From positions 1 to 64,000 of the forward strand of contig SFLE01000002.1 of the NCBI GenBank assembly GCA_004553495.1: DNA of 64,000 nucleotides. Reading direction: 5' to 3'. Source of the DNA: Clostridiales bacterium (GTDB lineage: Bacteria > Bacillota > Clostridia > Oscillospirales > Oscillospiraceae). Below, piece by piece: positions 16,096-25,236 of the stretch. Below the pieces are notes generated by a model. That model made no database searches, had not been told where the DNA came from, and worked only from the letters and a program-made list of their open reading frames with translations. The position numbers and the translations under genes were made by a program. How positions within the stretch are numbered: the stretch's first letter is position 1; the number at the start of each line of letters is the position of its first letter.

Positions 16096-17868
16096 TTATC
16101 CAAACAGGGTTATTCTTATGGTATATGTGACGGTTTTATCTTCAAATGTGACCGTTGCTTCTCGGTTGCCGAGTCCTGTCATGTCGCATTCTACCGTGTA
16201 ATCGCTGGGATCGGTTATCCGCTTTGCCGAGCCGTTATTGTAATACGCACGCAGCACGAGCCCCGTAGTGTCAAGCTCCTCGCCGACCATGTAAACCGTT
16301 TTCGTGGGCATTTCCTCAATGGTCAGCTCGTTCACCTTCGGTGCCTCGACTATCACGACGCACTGGTCATAGACCTCCATCTTATCCTTGACATAGACCA
16401 TGACTGTTGCGGTGCCGGCTTTGATGGCTTTGAGCTTACCTTTTTGATCCACGGTGACTATACTCGTATCGCTGCTTTTCCAGATGTACTCGGGCTCCGT
16501 CTGACCCTGAGCGGGCTCGGGCATGCAGGTAACGCCGAGCTGCGACTCTTCCTCCTCGGTGAGCGTTATGCTCGGAGAGCTGAGCATGACGGATTTCACA
16601 TCGAGCTTTTCGGGCTTCATCGTTGCCGTCGGAGTGGGAACCGAGCTCTCCTGCGGCTTATCGTTATTGCCGCCGTTTCTGCCGGAGAGCAGGAATATGA
16701 GTATCGCGGCAGCCATTGCGACCACCAGAAGTATGAGCGCTATTACATAGCCCGGCACCTTTTTCTCCTCCGGTTCAGGCTTTTTCTCAGCCTTTGCCGG
16801 AGCTTTTTTAGGCTGCTCGTGAGCCGCCTTGGGCTTGGGGCGCGGCTTCGGAGGCGGCACGGGCGTGGGCTCCGGTATGTATTCCGGCCGGCTGTCCGGC
16901 GTGTACTCCTCGCGGACTGTAAGGTCCTCGCCGCCGACTGCGGCTGCCGCAGGCTGCTCAACCTTTCCGGTGAGAGCGAGATTCAGCGCACTTTTAAGCT
17001 CGGTGGGTCCTGCGTATCGCTCGGCTATCTTATAGCTGCAAGCTGTCTGCACTACCTTTTTCAGTGCGCTGCCGCCGTTTTTCGGTGCGGGCAGAGGCTC
17101 GCCTCTGAAGCGGCGGATCTGGGCATCGGTGGTCTGCTCCGGCGTGACCGACTGCGGCGGAAGAGGCAGGAAAGGTCCCCTGCGCTCGTTAAGAAGCCAG
17201 TACAGCACCATGCCGAGCGAGTAAATATCCACTCTGTCGTCATATGCCGTGCCCTTGTATACCTCAGGCGCCATATATGAATATGTGCCGACCTTATCGG
17301 CGGATGTGCGGATGGCGGATGCCTTTGCAACGCCGAAATCGCCCAGCTTATACACACCGTATTTGCTGACAAATATATTCTGCGGCTTGATATCGCGGTG
17401 GATTATCCCGTTTGCGCGGCACTGCTCGAGCGCAGAGCACATATCGGTGCCGAGCTTTATGACCTCTTCAATGGTCATGCCGTTTTCCTTTACATAGTCC
17501 GGCAATGAGGTCAGCAGCTCCATGCGGATGTATATATCCCAACCCATGTCGTTTTCATGCGGGATTATCATCTGATCCTCACAGTTGACTATGTTGGGAT
17601 GCCCTCTGAGCGCACCAAGGAGCCTGTATTCGTTGCTTATCTCCTCCACCTGCTCTCTGAGCTTTGCGCGCATGGCAAACTCGCTCATGGTCTCGAGCAT
17701 TTCATCGTACTCTTTCTGAGTCGCCGGAACGCTTATCACCTTGAGCGCGCAATGGAAATCGCCGCCGTATTCATCTTTTTTCTTCAGCTCATACACCTTG
17801 CCGGAGCTGCCGCTGCCTATGCAGCGCACTATCTCCCAGCCGGGTAATGACGATTGCAAATTCTCCAT
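16096..17868 (-). CDS. Transmembrane Ser/Thr protein kinase with extracellular Ig-like domains
   Basis: The 590-residue product has an N-terminal Hanks-type kinase domain (about residues 10-285): the Gly loop GSGSSGKV, the ATP Lys in HCALKVI, HRDIKPQN in the catalytic loop, LGDFGVA and MAPEVY. A Pro/Lys-rich linker (about 315-365) leads to one membrane helix (VIALILLVVAMAAAIL, about 375-395). Outside the cell are a bacterial Ig-like group-2 domain and a second Ig-like domain of the Big_3 type, the latter with MPTKTVYMVGEELDTTGL. Most PknB-type kinases of Firmicutes carry PASTA domains that sense muropeptides; here Ig-like domains replace them, so the ligand is probably different. No phosphatase gene is adjacent. 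Confidence 0.9.
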   Translation of the reverse strand: MENLQSSLPGWEIVRCIGSGSSGKVYELKKKDEYGGDFHCALKVISVPATQKEYDEMLETMSEFAMRAKLREQVEEISNEYRLLGALRGHPNIVNCEDQMIIPHENDMGWDIYIRMELLTSLPDYVKENGMTIEEVIKLGTDMCSALEQCRANGIIHRDIKPQNIFVSKYGVYKLGDFGVAKASAIRTSADKVGTYSYMAPEVYKGTAYDDRVDIYSLGMVLYWLLNERRGPFLPLPPQSVTPEQTTDAQIRRFRGEPLPAPKNGGSALKKVVQTACSYKIAERYAGPTELKSALNLALTGKVEQPAAAAVGGEDLTVREEYTPDSRPEYIPEPTPVPPPKPRPKPKAAHEQPKKAPAKAEKKPEPEEKKVPGYVIALILLVVAMAAAILIFLLSGRNGGNNDKPQESSVPTPTATMKPEKLDVKSVMLSSPSITLTEEEESQLGVTCMPEPAQGQTEPEYIWKSSDTSIVTVDQKGKLKAIKAGTATVMVYVKDKMEVYDQCVVIVEAPKVNELTIEEMPTKTVYMVGEELDTTGLVLRAYYNNGSAKRITDPSDYTVECDMTGLGNREATVTFEDKTVTYTIRITLFG

Positions 17869-17891
17869 ATCACTGCATCCCTGATAATTAT

Positions 17892-18189
17892 TAGACTACT
17901 ATACCGTCGGTGACAAGGGCATACACGGTTTTGACGGGCACAAATACTCCCATGCCGCGTTAAATCTCTTGTAAATACGGCAAGTATTCACTGCGAGCTT
18001 TGCCTTGCCTGAACGCATTTGTGCTCCGGCAAAACTGCAAAGCACCTGTCAGCTGACAATATTCAGGTGATTTTCGGCTTTCTTTGATGCAGGTGGGCTG
18101 GCGCCCACCAAAGAGAAAAAGGCGAAAAGCGCCGAAAAGTGGTGCTGACAGGCGTATATGCTCTTGTCAATCGACGGTATACTATTCTA
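17892..18189. mobile_element. MITE-like element with imperfect terminal inverted repeats
   Basis: About 298 bases without a gene are bounded by matching ends. The left end (17892-17924) and the reverse complement of the right end (18154-18189) share TAGA, then TATACCGTCG, then TGACAAG, then GCATA, with only a few differences. The interior has further hairpins, for example CACCTG/CAGGTG near 18030-18075, GGTGGGC/GCCCACC at about 18092-18109, and a GGCGAAAAGCGCC stem near 18121-18133. No transposase is inside. A clear target duplication is not visible. This looks like a non-autonomous transposable element or a mobile RNA-structured repeat. Confidence 0.6.
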
Positions 18190-18221
18190 CAAATATAATA
18201 TATTCGCTGCCAGTTGTCAAA

Positions 18222-21200
18222 TCACTCTATTGACTTGAGAGCGCCGGCCATGTCGATGTTATCTATCCTGCGGCGCATTATAGCGTTTACAATGAGCGCG
18301 AATATGAATGTTATCGCTATGGATGCCGCAAAGCTGACAAAGCTTATATACGGCTTAAAATACATCATATCGACCTTTATTGCATTCATGACAAACGCGT
18401 GAAGCGCAACACCGAGGGCAAGCCCGAACACCGCTCCGGCACCGGTCAGGATGAGGTTTTCGCGGAACACATAGTTTGCCGCCTCAGCTGGATAAAAGCC
18501 CAGCACCTTTATGGTGGCTATCTCGCGTATGCGCTCGGAAATGTTTATATTCGTGAGATTATAGAGAACGATAAACGCCAGAAGTCCCGCACAGAGGATT
18601 ATTGCCGCCACGACGAACAGAAGTCCGTCCATCATGCTGCTCATGCGCGCCTTTGTGTCAACACTGAGCGTTACGGCACGGATGCCGTCAACCTTGGCAA
18701 GCTCGCGCTCGCACTCGTTTACATCCGCTCCGTCGGGTGCGTTTGCAAGCGCGGACTTATACTCCGGCACATGCCCCCACTGTTCCTGACAGGTATCGGG
18801 CGAGACGAAAATATAACTGTCAACATAGTTATCGAACAGTCCGCTTACCTTTACGGTGAGCTCTTCCTTATCCGAGGTCGTTACCGTTATGGTGTCGCCT
18901 ACCTCCACCCCGCCGAGCTGACGGGCAAGGTTATAGTTAATAATAGCTTCATTGAGCCCCGGATATTCTACCTGCTCGCCGTCGTATTCAAGCTGCATGA
19001 AGTTCCACAGGCGTTTGCCGTCGGTTATGCTCAAGGTCGCCGTTTTCACGGCACTGCCGCCGTCGATCTCCGCAAGACCGCGGTATAAAAACAGCACATT
19101 GCCGATGTTATCGCCCGCGTCTTCCCTGAATATCTCCTGCTCCTGCTCGGTCATGTTATAGGCAAGGCTGAGCTCATAATCATACAGCACAACATCGTCA
19201 TACTGCCGCTGCACGACATTCTGAATGGTGTCGTTGAGTCCCAGCGCCGTGAGCACGAGCGCGGTGCAGCCGCCGATGCCGAGAAGCATCATGAAAATGC
19301 GCTTTTTATAACGCATGATATTGCGGGCGGAGACCTTCTGCATGAAGCTCATCTCGTTCCACACATCCGGTATTCTCTCAAGCAGTATGCGCTTGCCTGC
19401 TTCGGGCGCTTTGGGTCGGATAAGCTCTGCCGGTGCGCATTTGAGTTCCTTTGCACAGCAATACCATGTTACGAGCAGCGTTACCGCGAGGTTTGCGGCG
19501 GTTATGCCGCCGGCGAGCACCCAGTCCATCGTAAACAGGAGTCCGGAGAAGTTATAAATAAGCCCGTATCCGAACCAGACTATTGCCGGAAACGCAAAGC
19601 TGCCGACGCCTATTCCGAAAACGCAGCCGAAAAGAGTTGCACTTCCGGAATATAACATATATTTTCCCATGATCGCTCCCGACGAATAGCCCAGAGCCTT
19701 CATAATGCCTATCTGTGTGCGCTGATCGTCTATCATGCGCGTCATGGTCGTAAGGCACACGAGCGCAGCGACAAGGAAGAAGAACACCGGAAACACCGCC
19801 GCAACGCTCTGAACGACACTGGTGTCGCTTTCAAAGCAGACATAGCCGGCGTTCGTATCGCGGTCGAGCACATATGTGTCGGCATTGTTCATGTTCTTTA
19901 TCTGCTTTTCTGCGTTTACGAGCTCTTCATGGCCCTTATCAAGCTCGGCTTTTGCCGCGTCGAGCTGCGCCTTTCCCTCGGCAAGCTGCTTTTCAGCCTC
20001 TGCAAAGCCCTTTTCTGCCTCTGCTTTTCCGGCTTCATACTGTTTTTTTGCCTGCTCAAGCTGGGCTCCGCCGTCCTTTACCATCTTGCGGGCTTTGTCA
20101 AGCTCCGCCTGCCCCGCCGCTATCTGCGCATAGCCTGCGTCAAGCTGCTGCTTTGCATCGGCAAGCTGCTGACGGTAAGGCTCGAGCTCCGCATCGACCT
20201 CGGCTTTCTTTTGGCGATGCACTTCAAGGCGCTCATTATAGCCGGCAATGTCGTTATTAGCCGAATCAATGCGCGCCTGGGTCGTCCTTATGCGCCGCTC
20301 AAGCGAGCGCGCCTTGAGTGTTTCGCCGTTGGCGTTTGCCTCCTCAAGCTGGGCGTTGAGATCGATAAGCTCAGCATTGAGCGTTTCTATCTGTGCTTGC
20401 TTATCGGCTATGCGGTTTTCGTAATACTCTATCTGCTGGTTTACGGTGCCGTAAGCAAGGCGCTCTTTCACTTCGAACTGGCGAAGTCCGCTTTCATACT
20501 CCGCTTTGCCCTTATCGAGCTCTGCTTTGGCGGCGTTTAACTCCGCCTGCTTCTGGTCGATCACCGAGGAGTCGCCCAGAGCGCTCTCAGCATTTTCAAT
20601 CTGCTGCCGCGCCTGCTCAAGCTCGGCATTGGTAGCTTTCTTTTTCTCTGTAAACTCGGCATAGCCGCTGTCATACTCAGCCTTTGCGGCATCGTACTGT
20701 GCCTTGCCTTCCTCATACTGCTTTTTCGCATCGTCAAGCTGAGACATTGCCCCGTCGATAACGCTGTCAAACCTTATCTCGGCGCGCTGCTGCATGAATT
20801 CCTCGAGCATCGGCACATACTGCTCAACCGATTTCTCGTACTCATCGGAGTAAACATACCCCTGAGTATCGAGGCAGAGGTATATATCGGTGTAGTAATC
20901 GGTCGAAAAACCGTCCTTCGGGATGTAGATATACCCCTTTACGCTTCCGTTTCCGAGCGTGCTCGAGCCGCGCTCAAGGTTTATGTACAGAACCGTTTCG
21001 GTTATACCGACTATGGTATATTCGTCATACGCGAATGTATCAAAGGTCTGGTCGCTGTTATCGTTTGAAAGCTTTATGGTCTTTCCGATGTCGTCCTCGG
21101 AGTACATTGCGGGGTCGGCAAGGCACTCGTTTGCCTTTTCCGGCATACGCCCACATTTGAGGTCAATGAGGTTTACCTCATCGGGTATGCTCTGCGCCAT

Positions 21201-21515
21201 CATGATGAGGTTATCCTCGGAATCGGTATTAAAAAGAAAGTCGGCTCCGACAACGGCTTCCGCCTTTTTAACTCCATCGAGCTGCTTTACCGCCGCGAGG
21301 TCGTCGTCTGTAAGTCCAAGGGTGGACACCAGGCGAATGTCGTAAAAATTCGTCTCGTGTACATATTGATCATATGTTTCGAGAAAATCCGGTCTGCACA
21401 GACGCAGACCGACAAAAAGCCCCGCTCCCAGCGCGATTATGGCGAATATCGCCAGATAGCGCCCGAGACTGCTTTTTATCTCCCTTATCGTAAGTTTTAC
21501 TGTTGATGCATTCAT
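18222..21515 (-). CDS. Large FtsX/MacB-type ABC transporter permease with coiled-coil insert
   Basis: The 1097-residue product begins with a membrane helix (about residues 16-38). It then has an extracellular region whose residues of about 255-540 are dense in Ala/Glu/Lys/Gln heptads (for example AQLDAAKAELDKGHEELVNA) and should form a long helical hairpin. Two FtsX blocks follow: membrane helices at about 572-740 with MIDDQRTQIGIMKALGYS, and about 955-1090 with ISERIREIATIKVLGFYPAE. This two-FtsX layout is that of mechanotransmission exporters or lipoprotein/peptide transporters, not importers. Its ATPase is encoded four bases upstream. The substrate is unknown; defence against peptides or control of wall hydrolases are both possible. 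Confidence 0.88.
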   Translation of the reverse strand: MNASTVKLTIREIKSSLGRYLAIFAIIALGAGLFVGLRLCRPDFLETYDQYVHETNFYDIRLVSTLGLTDDDLAAVKQLDGVKKAEAVVGADFLFNTDSEDNLIMMAQSIPDEVNLIDLKCGRMPEKANECLADPAMYSEDDIGKTIKLSNDNSDQTFDTFAYDEYTIVGITETVLYINLERGSSTLGNGSVKGYIYIPKDGFSTDYYTDIYLCLDTQGYVYSDEYEKSVEQYVPMLEEFMQQRAEIRFDSVIDGAMSQLDDAKKQYEEGKAQYDAAKAEYDSGYAEFTEKKKATNAELEQARQQIENAESALGDSSVIDQKQAELNAAKAELDKGKAEYESGLRQFEVKERLAYGTVNQQIEYYENRIADKQAQIETLNAELIDLNAQLEEANANGETLKARSLERRIRTTQARIDSANNDIAGYNERLEVHRQKKAEVDAELEPYRQQLADAKQQLDAGYAQIAAGQAELDKARKMVKDGGAQLEQAKKQYEAGKAEAEKGFAEAEKQLAEGKAQLDAAKAELDKGHEELVNAEKQIKNMNNADTYVLDRDTNAGYVCFESDTSVVQSVAAVFPVFFFLVAALVCLTTMTRMIDDQRTQIGIMKALGYSSGAIMGKYMLYSGSATLFGCVFGIGVGSFAFPAIVWFGYGLIYNFSGLLFTMDWVLAGGITAANLAVTLLVTWYCCAKELKCAPAELIRPKAPEAGKRILLERIPDVWNEMSFMQKVSARNIMRYKKRIFMMLLGIGGCTALVLTALGLNDTIQNVVQRQYDDVVLYDYELSLAYNMTEQEQEIFREDAGDNIGNVLFLYRGLAEIDGGSAVKTATLSITDGKRLWNFMQLEYDGEQVEYPGLNEAIINYNLARQLGGVEVGDTITVTTSDKEELTVKVSGLFDNYVDSYIFVSPDTCQEQWGHVPEYKSALANAPDGADVNECERELAKVDGIRAVTLSVDTKARMSSMMDGLLFVVAAIILCAGLLAFIVLYNLTNINISERIREIATIKVLGFYPAEAANYVFRENLILTGAGAVFGLALGVALHAFVMNAIKVDMMYFKPYISFVSFAASIAITFIFALIVNAIMRRRIDNIDMAGALKSIE

Positions 21516-21519
21516 CTGC

Positions 21520-22221
21520 TTACCACTCTATATTCTCAATGGGTACGGGCTCTTTGTTTATGCTCACATCGGTGACAACGCCGCTTTTTACGGAAACTAC
21601 CCTGTCCGCCATCGCGGTGAGCGCATGGTTATGGGTTATGATAACTACCGTCATGCCGTTTTTGCGGCTGCAATCCTGCAAAAGCTGCAATACAGCCTTG
21701 CCTGTGTTGTAGTCAAGGGCACCGGTCGGCTCGTCGCACAGCATGAGCTTCGGGTTTTTCGCCAGAGCCCTGGCTATGGCAACGCGCTGCTGCTCGCCGC
21801 CGGAGAGCTGCGCGGGGAAGTTGTTTGCCCTGTCCTTAAGTCCGACAAGCTCTATGACCTCCGCCGCATCCATCGGGTCGTGGCATATCTGCGCGGCAAG
21901 CTCGACATTCTCTATCGCCGTCAGGTTCTGAACAAGGTTGTAAAACTGGAACACGAAGCCGACATCATAGCGCCGGTAAGTCGTGAGCTGGCGCGGCGTG
22001 TATGACGATATTTCCTCGCCGTCGAGCACCACTCTGCCGGAGGTCAGGCTGTCCATGCCTCCGAGGATGTTGAGAAGCGTCGTTTTTCCTGCGCCGGACT
22101 CGCCGACTATAACGCAGATCTCCCCTTTTTCTATCTCAAATGTGGCGTCACGGAGAGCCTCTATGCTCACCTCGCCCATCTGATATGTTTTCTTCACATT
22201 TTCAAACTCGACATACGCCAT
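21520..22221 (-). CDS. ABC transporter ATP-binding protein (MacB/LolD type)
   Basis: The 233-residue ATPase partner of the downstream permease has Walker [10 protein letters not shown] (about residues 38-46), the Q-loop [17 protein letters not shown] typical of MacB/LolD ATPases, the signature [15 protein letters not shown] (about 142-156), Walker [13 protein letters not shown] (about 163-174) and the H-loop ITHN. I chose the ATG at 22221 ([13 protein letters not shown]), with GAGG about ten bases upstream, over an in-frame ATG seven codons earlier that lacks a ribosome site. It probably starts a two-gene operon with the permease. Confidence 0.93.
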   Translation of the reverse strand: MAYVEFENVKKTYQMGEVSIEALRDATFEIEKGEICVIVGESGAGKTTLLNILGGMDSLTSGRVVLDGEEISSYTPRQLTTYRRYDVGFVFQFYNLVQNLTAIENVELAAQICHDPMDAAEVIELVGLKDRANNFPAQLSGGEQQRVAIARALAKNPKLMLCDEPTGALDYNTGKAVLQLLQDCSRKNGMTVVIITHNHALTAMADRVVSVKSGVVTDVSINKEPVPIENIEW

Positions 22222-22292
22222 ATAACGGTCCTCGCATTCCATGTCTTTATCAGAGTTATTATACTAAATATCTAAACCCTTTGCAATAAAAG

Positions 22293-22315
22293 AACCGGTC
22301 AGAGACCGGTTTTTT
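22293..22315 (-). terminator. Intrinsic terminator after the SLH lipase gene
   Basis: AACCGGTC/GACCGGTT stem (22293-22300, 22304-22311). The minus-strand product ends CTTTTATT. T-rich flanks on both sides make it possibly bidirectional. Confidence 0.75.
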
Positions 22316-22334
22316 AACACATTATTCAACAGTA

Positions 22335-24218
22335 TCAGATCATGCACAGTACCTTGCACGCCTGTTCGCGGGTCGCGTGAGCGTTGGGGTGATAGCTGTA
22401 TGTTCCGTCGCCGTTGTCGAAGCCGTTTATGACACCCGCCATTTGCAGCGTTCTGACATAATCCACGGCATATGCGGAGATGCTGCTTTCATCCGTGAAG
22501 GTTATCTGCGCGTTATCATCGGGCAGCTTTATGCCGGCATACTCGGCATATCTGCAAATGATCGCAGCCATCTGCTCGCGGCTTATCTTCTCGTTCGGAG
22601 CGAACTTATCCGCGCTTATGCCCTTTACGATGCCGTTATCGGCAGCCCACTCGATAAACGGAGCAAACACGCTGTTATTGCTGACATCGTTAAAGCGGCA
22701 GGATGAGTACGCTTCTGCGTTCACACCGTCGAGGCAGGCAAGCATTTTTACAAACTCCGCGCGCGTTACATCGCCGGTGGGATCAAATATCGTGTCGCTT
22801 CTGCCGTTTACAACGCCGAGCTGGTACATCTTGAGGATGTAGTCATACGACCAGCGATCCTTTGCAACATCGGTGAACGGGAGACCCTTGTTTATCGTGG
22901 TGTCGCTGCCGCCCTTTCCGTAGGTGCTGATGACATTGTTTATTAGATTCATGTACAGGTATCTGACATTCGAGGTCGTGTTCGACATCATGCCGCCGAC
23001 TATGCTCAGATGGTCATACGGCTGTGTGGGCATGACATTCCAGATGCCGGGCTTGAAGTCCTGCTTATTATACCCATCGCAGATCACATAGCCCTGGCTG
23101 CCGTCGGGCTTGAGGCACTTGAGCTGGCTGTTAACGGGATAAAGTCCGGACACGACATTGACCATGCCGTCGTTGGGAAGCCATGTCTTGTCGATATAAA
23201 CTCCGCCGGCAGTGGTTTTGTCATAGTACTTGCCCATCATCGTTGCGAAGGGCTTTAGCAGCGCGAGCATCGTTATATCCGGAACCTCATTGCCGGTGAC
23301 GGCGCTGGCATGGGTGGCATCGCCGCAGACCGAGAAGTAGTACACATTGTCCTGTATCTCTATACCGTCGTTTATCTCGAGCGCATAGTCGATGGTAAGG
23401 TCGTATATCGCGTTATCGTTATGGCTCAAGAACTCCTCGCTGTTGAGAACGCGGACGAGGTACTCAAGGTCAGTCTCGTCAGCCTTCTTATATATACCGA
23501 AGTGCTCAAGCTGGAGATCGTAAACACCCTTGAGGTTGGTCATTCCGAGGGACGCACCGAAATTATAGATGAAATCGGTGACGACCTTTGTGGATGTATC
23601 GCAGGTCTCGATAAAGGTAGTTCCGTTATGGGGCGCTGCAACCGCCGTCAGCGAATATACCCAATCGCCCTTGCCGCCTTCAAAGAACGGCGATACCTCG
23701 GTTCCGGCAGCCTTTGCAGCTTCGACCTCTTCCTTGCAGCCGTTTGTGAGAATATCAAGGAACATTCTCGTTGTAGCGCCGCCGAAGCTGTGACCGATGA
23801 GGTTTATCTTCTTCTCGGCGCTCCAGCCTTCAAACAAGGGCTTATCGTATGTAATGCCATAGCGGTCATGCCCCTTTTCGGCGGAGTGCGCGGCGCCGTA
23901 GTCTACCGTTGTGCCGGTGAGCTGCGCATAGAGCTCGCAGGCTCTGTCCCATGCGCCGGAGAGCGGTCCGACCTGGGCGGCATAGCTCTCATACCCCTGC
24001 GAATTGAGGTACTTCATGAGATTGCCGGTCGCCATGCCCCAATACGGCATTATCGGGTCGAGCATTGATCTTTCGCCCCAGCCCATAAGACCGTGGACAA
24101 ATATAAACGGATACTCATCCTCGGGGCGCTGATCATCAGCGGACGCCGACATCGGCATGAGGCTTACAAGCATCATGACAGCCAATGCCATACACAGGAT
24201 TCTTTTTGCTCTCTTCAT
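22335..24218 (-). CDS. Secreted alpha/beta-hydrolase lipase with three SLH repeats
   Basis: The 627-residue product has a signal peptide (MKRAKRILCM to about residue 28). The hydrolase domain is of the triacylglycerol lipase type: oxyanion segment PFIFVHGLMGWG (37-48), nucleophile elbow LIGHSFGG near residue 145, a probable acid in DGMVNVVSGLYP and the catalytic His in YDHLSIVGG. A GWSAEKKINLIGHS context resembles family I.5 lipases. The C-terminal ~190 residues are three SLH repeats, starting FTDVAKDRWSYDYI, that hold the enzyme on the cell wall. The enzyme probably hydrolyses extracellular lipids or esters at the cell surface. Confidence 0.9.
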   Translation of the reverse strand: MKRAKRILCMALAVMMLVSLMPMSASADDQRPEDEYPFIFVHGLMGWGERSMLDPIMPYWGMATGNLMKYLNSQGYESYAAQVGPLSGAWDRACELYAQLTGTTVDYGAAHSAEKGHDRYGITYDKPLFEGWSAEKKINLIGHSFGGATTRMFLDILTNGCKEEVEAAKAAGTEVSPFFEGGKGDWVYSLTAVAAPHNGTTFIETCDTSTKVVTDFIYNFGASLGMTNLKGVYDLQLEHFGIYKKADETDLEYLVRVLNSEEFLSHNDNAIYDLTIDYALEINDGIEIQDNVYYFSVCGDATHASAVTGNEVPDITMLALLKPFATMMGKYYDKTTAGGVYIDKTWLPNDGMVNVVSGLYPVNSQLKCLKPDGSQGYVICDGYNKQDFKPGIWNVMPTQPYDHLSIVGGMMSNTTSNVRYLYMNLINNVISTYGKGGSDTTINKGLPFTDVAKDRWSYDYILKMYQLGVVNGRSDTIFDPTGDVTRAEFVKMLACLDGVNAEAYSSCRFNDVSNNSVFAPFIEWAADNGIVKGISADKFAPNEKISREQMAAIICRYAEYAGIKLPDDNAQITFTDESSISAYAVDYVRTLQMAGVINGFDNGDGTYSYHPNAHATREQACKVLCMI

Positions 24219-24387
24219 TTTCTTCCTCCTTATTCATACATTATTCTTTCCGTGTAAATACTGGATAGTTAAATAATACTATATTTCCATTGCGCCGTCA
24301 ATTATCTATGACTTTACATTATATGGTTTTTCGCATATGCCCTTGATATTTTTCCCGCGCGGTGCTATAATGTGAGCGCTGAAATTT

Positions 24388-24462
24388 GCGACAGTGGCTC
24401 AATGGTAGAGCATCGGCTTCCCAAGCCGAGGGTTGCGGGTTCGATCCCCGTCTGTCGCTCCA
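24388..24462 (+). tRNA. tRNA-Gly (anticodon CCC)
   Basis: The cloverleaf is complete. The acceptor stem is GCGACAG (24388-24394) with CTGTCGC (24452-24458), then the discriminator T and an encoded CCA. The anticodon stem is TCGGC/GCCGA with loop TTCCCAA, giving CCC, which reads GGG glycine codons. The T arm is GCGGG-TTCGATC-CCCGT. Confidence 0.95.
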
Positions 24463-24469
24463 GAAAGTG

Positions 24470-24495
24470 CCCCCGAAAGCTCTCGCTTTCGGGGG
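24470..24495 (+). terminator. Hairpin after tRNA-Gly
   Basis: An 11-bp stem CCCCCGAAAGC/GCTTTCGGGGG with a TCTC loop, followed by only a short AT-rich stretch. It acts as a terminator or 3' processing stem of the tRNA transcript. Confidence 0.7.
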
Positions 24496-24546
24496 ATATT
24501 TAATGTAATGGCTTGACAAATCCGAAAGCTGCGGTAAAGTATAGTT

Positions 24547-25197
24547 ATGAAGATCATTTACTATGACAAAAACATAATCGTTGCGGTTAAGCCTGCGGGA
24601 GTTATCTCCACCGACGAGCCGGGCGGTATGCCCTCCCTGCTGCGTGAGGCGCTCGGAGACGAAAACGCCGACATTCGCACGGTACACAGGCTCGATCAGG
24701 TCGTGTCCGGACTGATGGTTTTTGCGCAGAACGCCGAAACAGCGTCCGAGCTCAGCCGCCAGATAAGGTGCGGCGAGTTTGAGAAGACCTACATTGCCGT
24801 CGTGCGCGGCGTTCCGGAGGAACGCAAGGGGCGCATGGAGGATATTTTGCTGCGCTCAAAGGAGCAGCGCAAGACTTTCGTTGTGAACAAGCCCTGCCGC
24901 GGCTCGCAGGAGGCCATTCTGGATTATGAGCTTTTAAGCTCCAACGGCGAGCTGAGCATGGTGAAGATAGACCTCATTACGGGGCGAACTCACCAGATAC
25001 GCGCGCAGTTTACCCACCGCAGGATGCCGCTTGTGGGCGACAGAAAATACGGTGGGCGTGACGACGGGTGCAATATCGCGCTGTGGTCGTATTGCCTCGG
25101 GTTTACAAATCCGTCAACGGGCAGACCCATCTCGCTGAAAGTAAAACCACCCAAGGAGTACCCCTGGACGGAATTTAGTCTTGCTGTATATCCATAA
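24547..25197 (+). CDS. RluA-family pseudouridine synthase
   Basis: The 216-residue product isomerises uridine to pseudouridine in RNA. The catalytic Asp lies in HRLDQVVSGLMVFA (about residues 46-59), and the GRTHQIRAQF motif (about 144-153) with LVGDRKYGG is typical of RluA enzymes. It lacks an N-terminal S4 domain and is shorter than RluC/RluD, so it may act on rRNA or tRNA like RluA itself. The exact target site is not predictable. Confidence 0.9.
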   Translation: MKIIYYDKNIIVAVKPAGVISTDEPGGMPSLLREALGDENADIRTVHRLDQVVSGLMVFAQNAETASELSRQIRCGEFEKTYIAVVRGVPEERKGRMEDILLRSKEQRKTFVVNKPCRGSQEAILDYELLSSNGELSMVKIDLITGRTHQIRAQFTHRRMPLVGDRKYGGRDDGCNIALWSYCLGFTNPSTGRPISLKVKPPKEYPWTEFSLAVYP

Positions 25198-25201
25198 GAA
25201 A

Positions 25202-25222
25202 AAGCCCTCCATCGGAGGGCTT
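25202..25222. terminator. Bidirectional intrinsic terminator
   Basis: A 9-bp stem AAGCCCTCC/GGAGGGCTT with an ATC loop and A/T flanks lies between the convergent pseudouridine synthase and CoA-transferase genes. Confidence 0.88.
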
Positions 25223-25236
25223 TGACTATATCAGAA

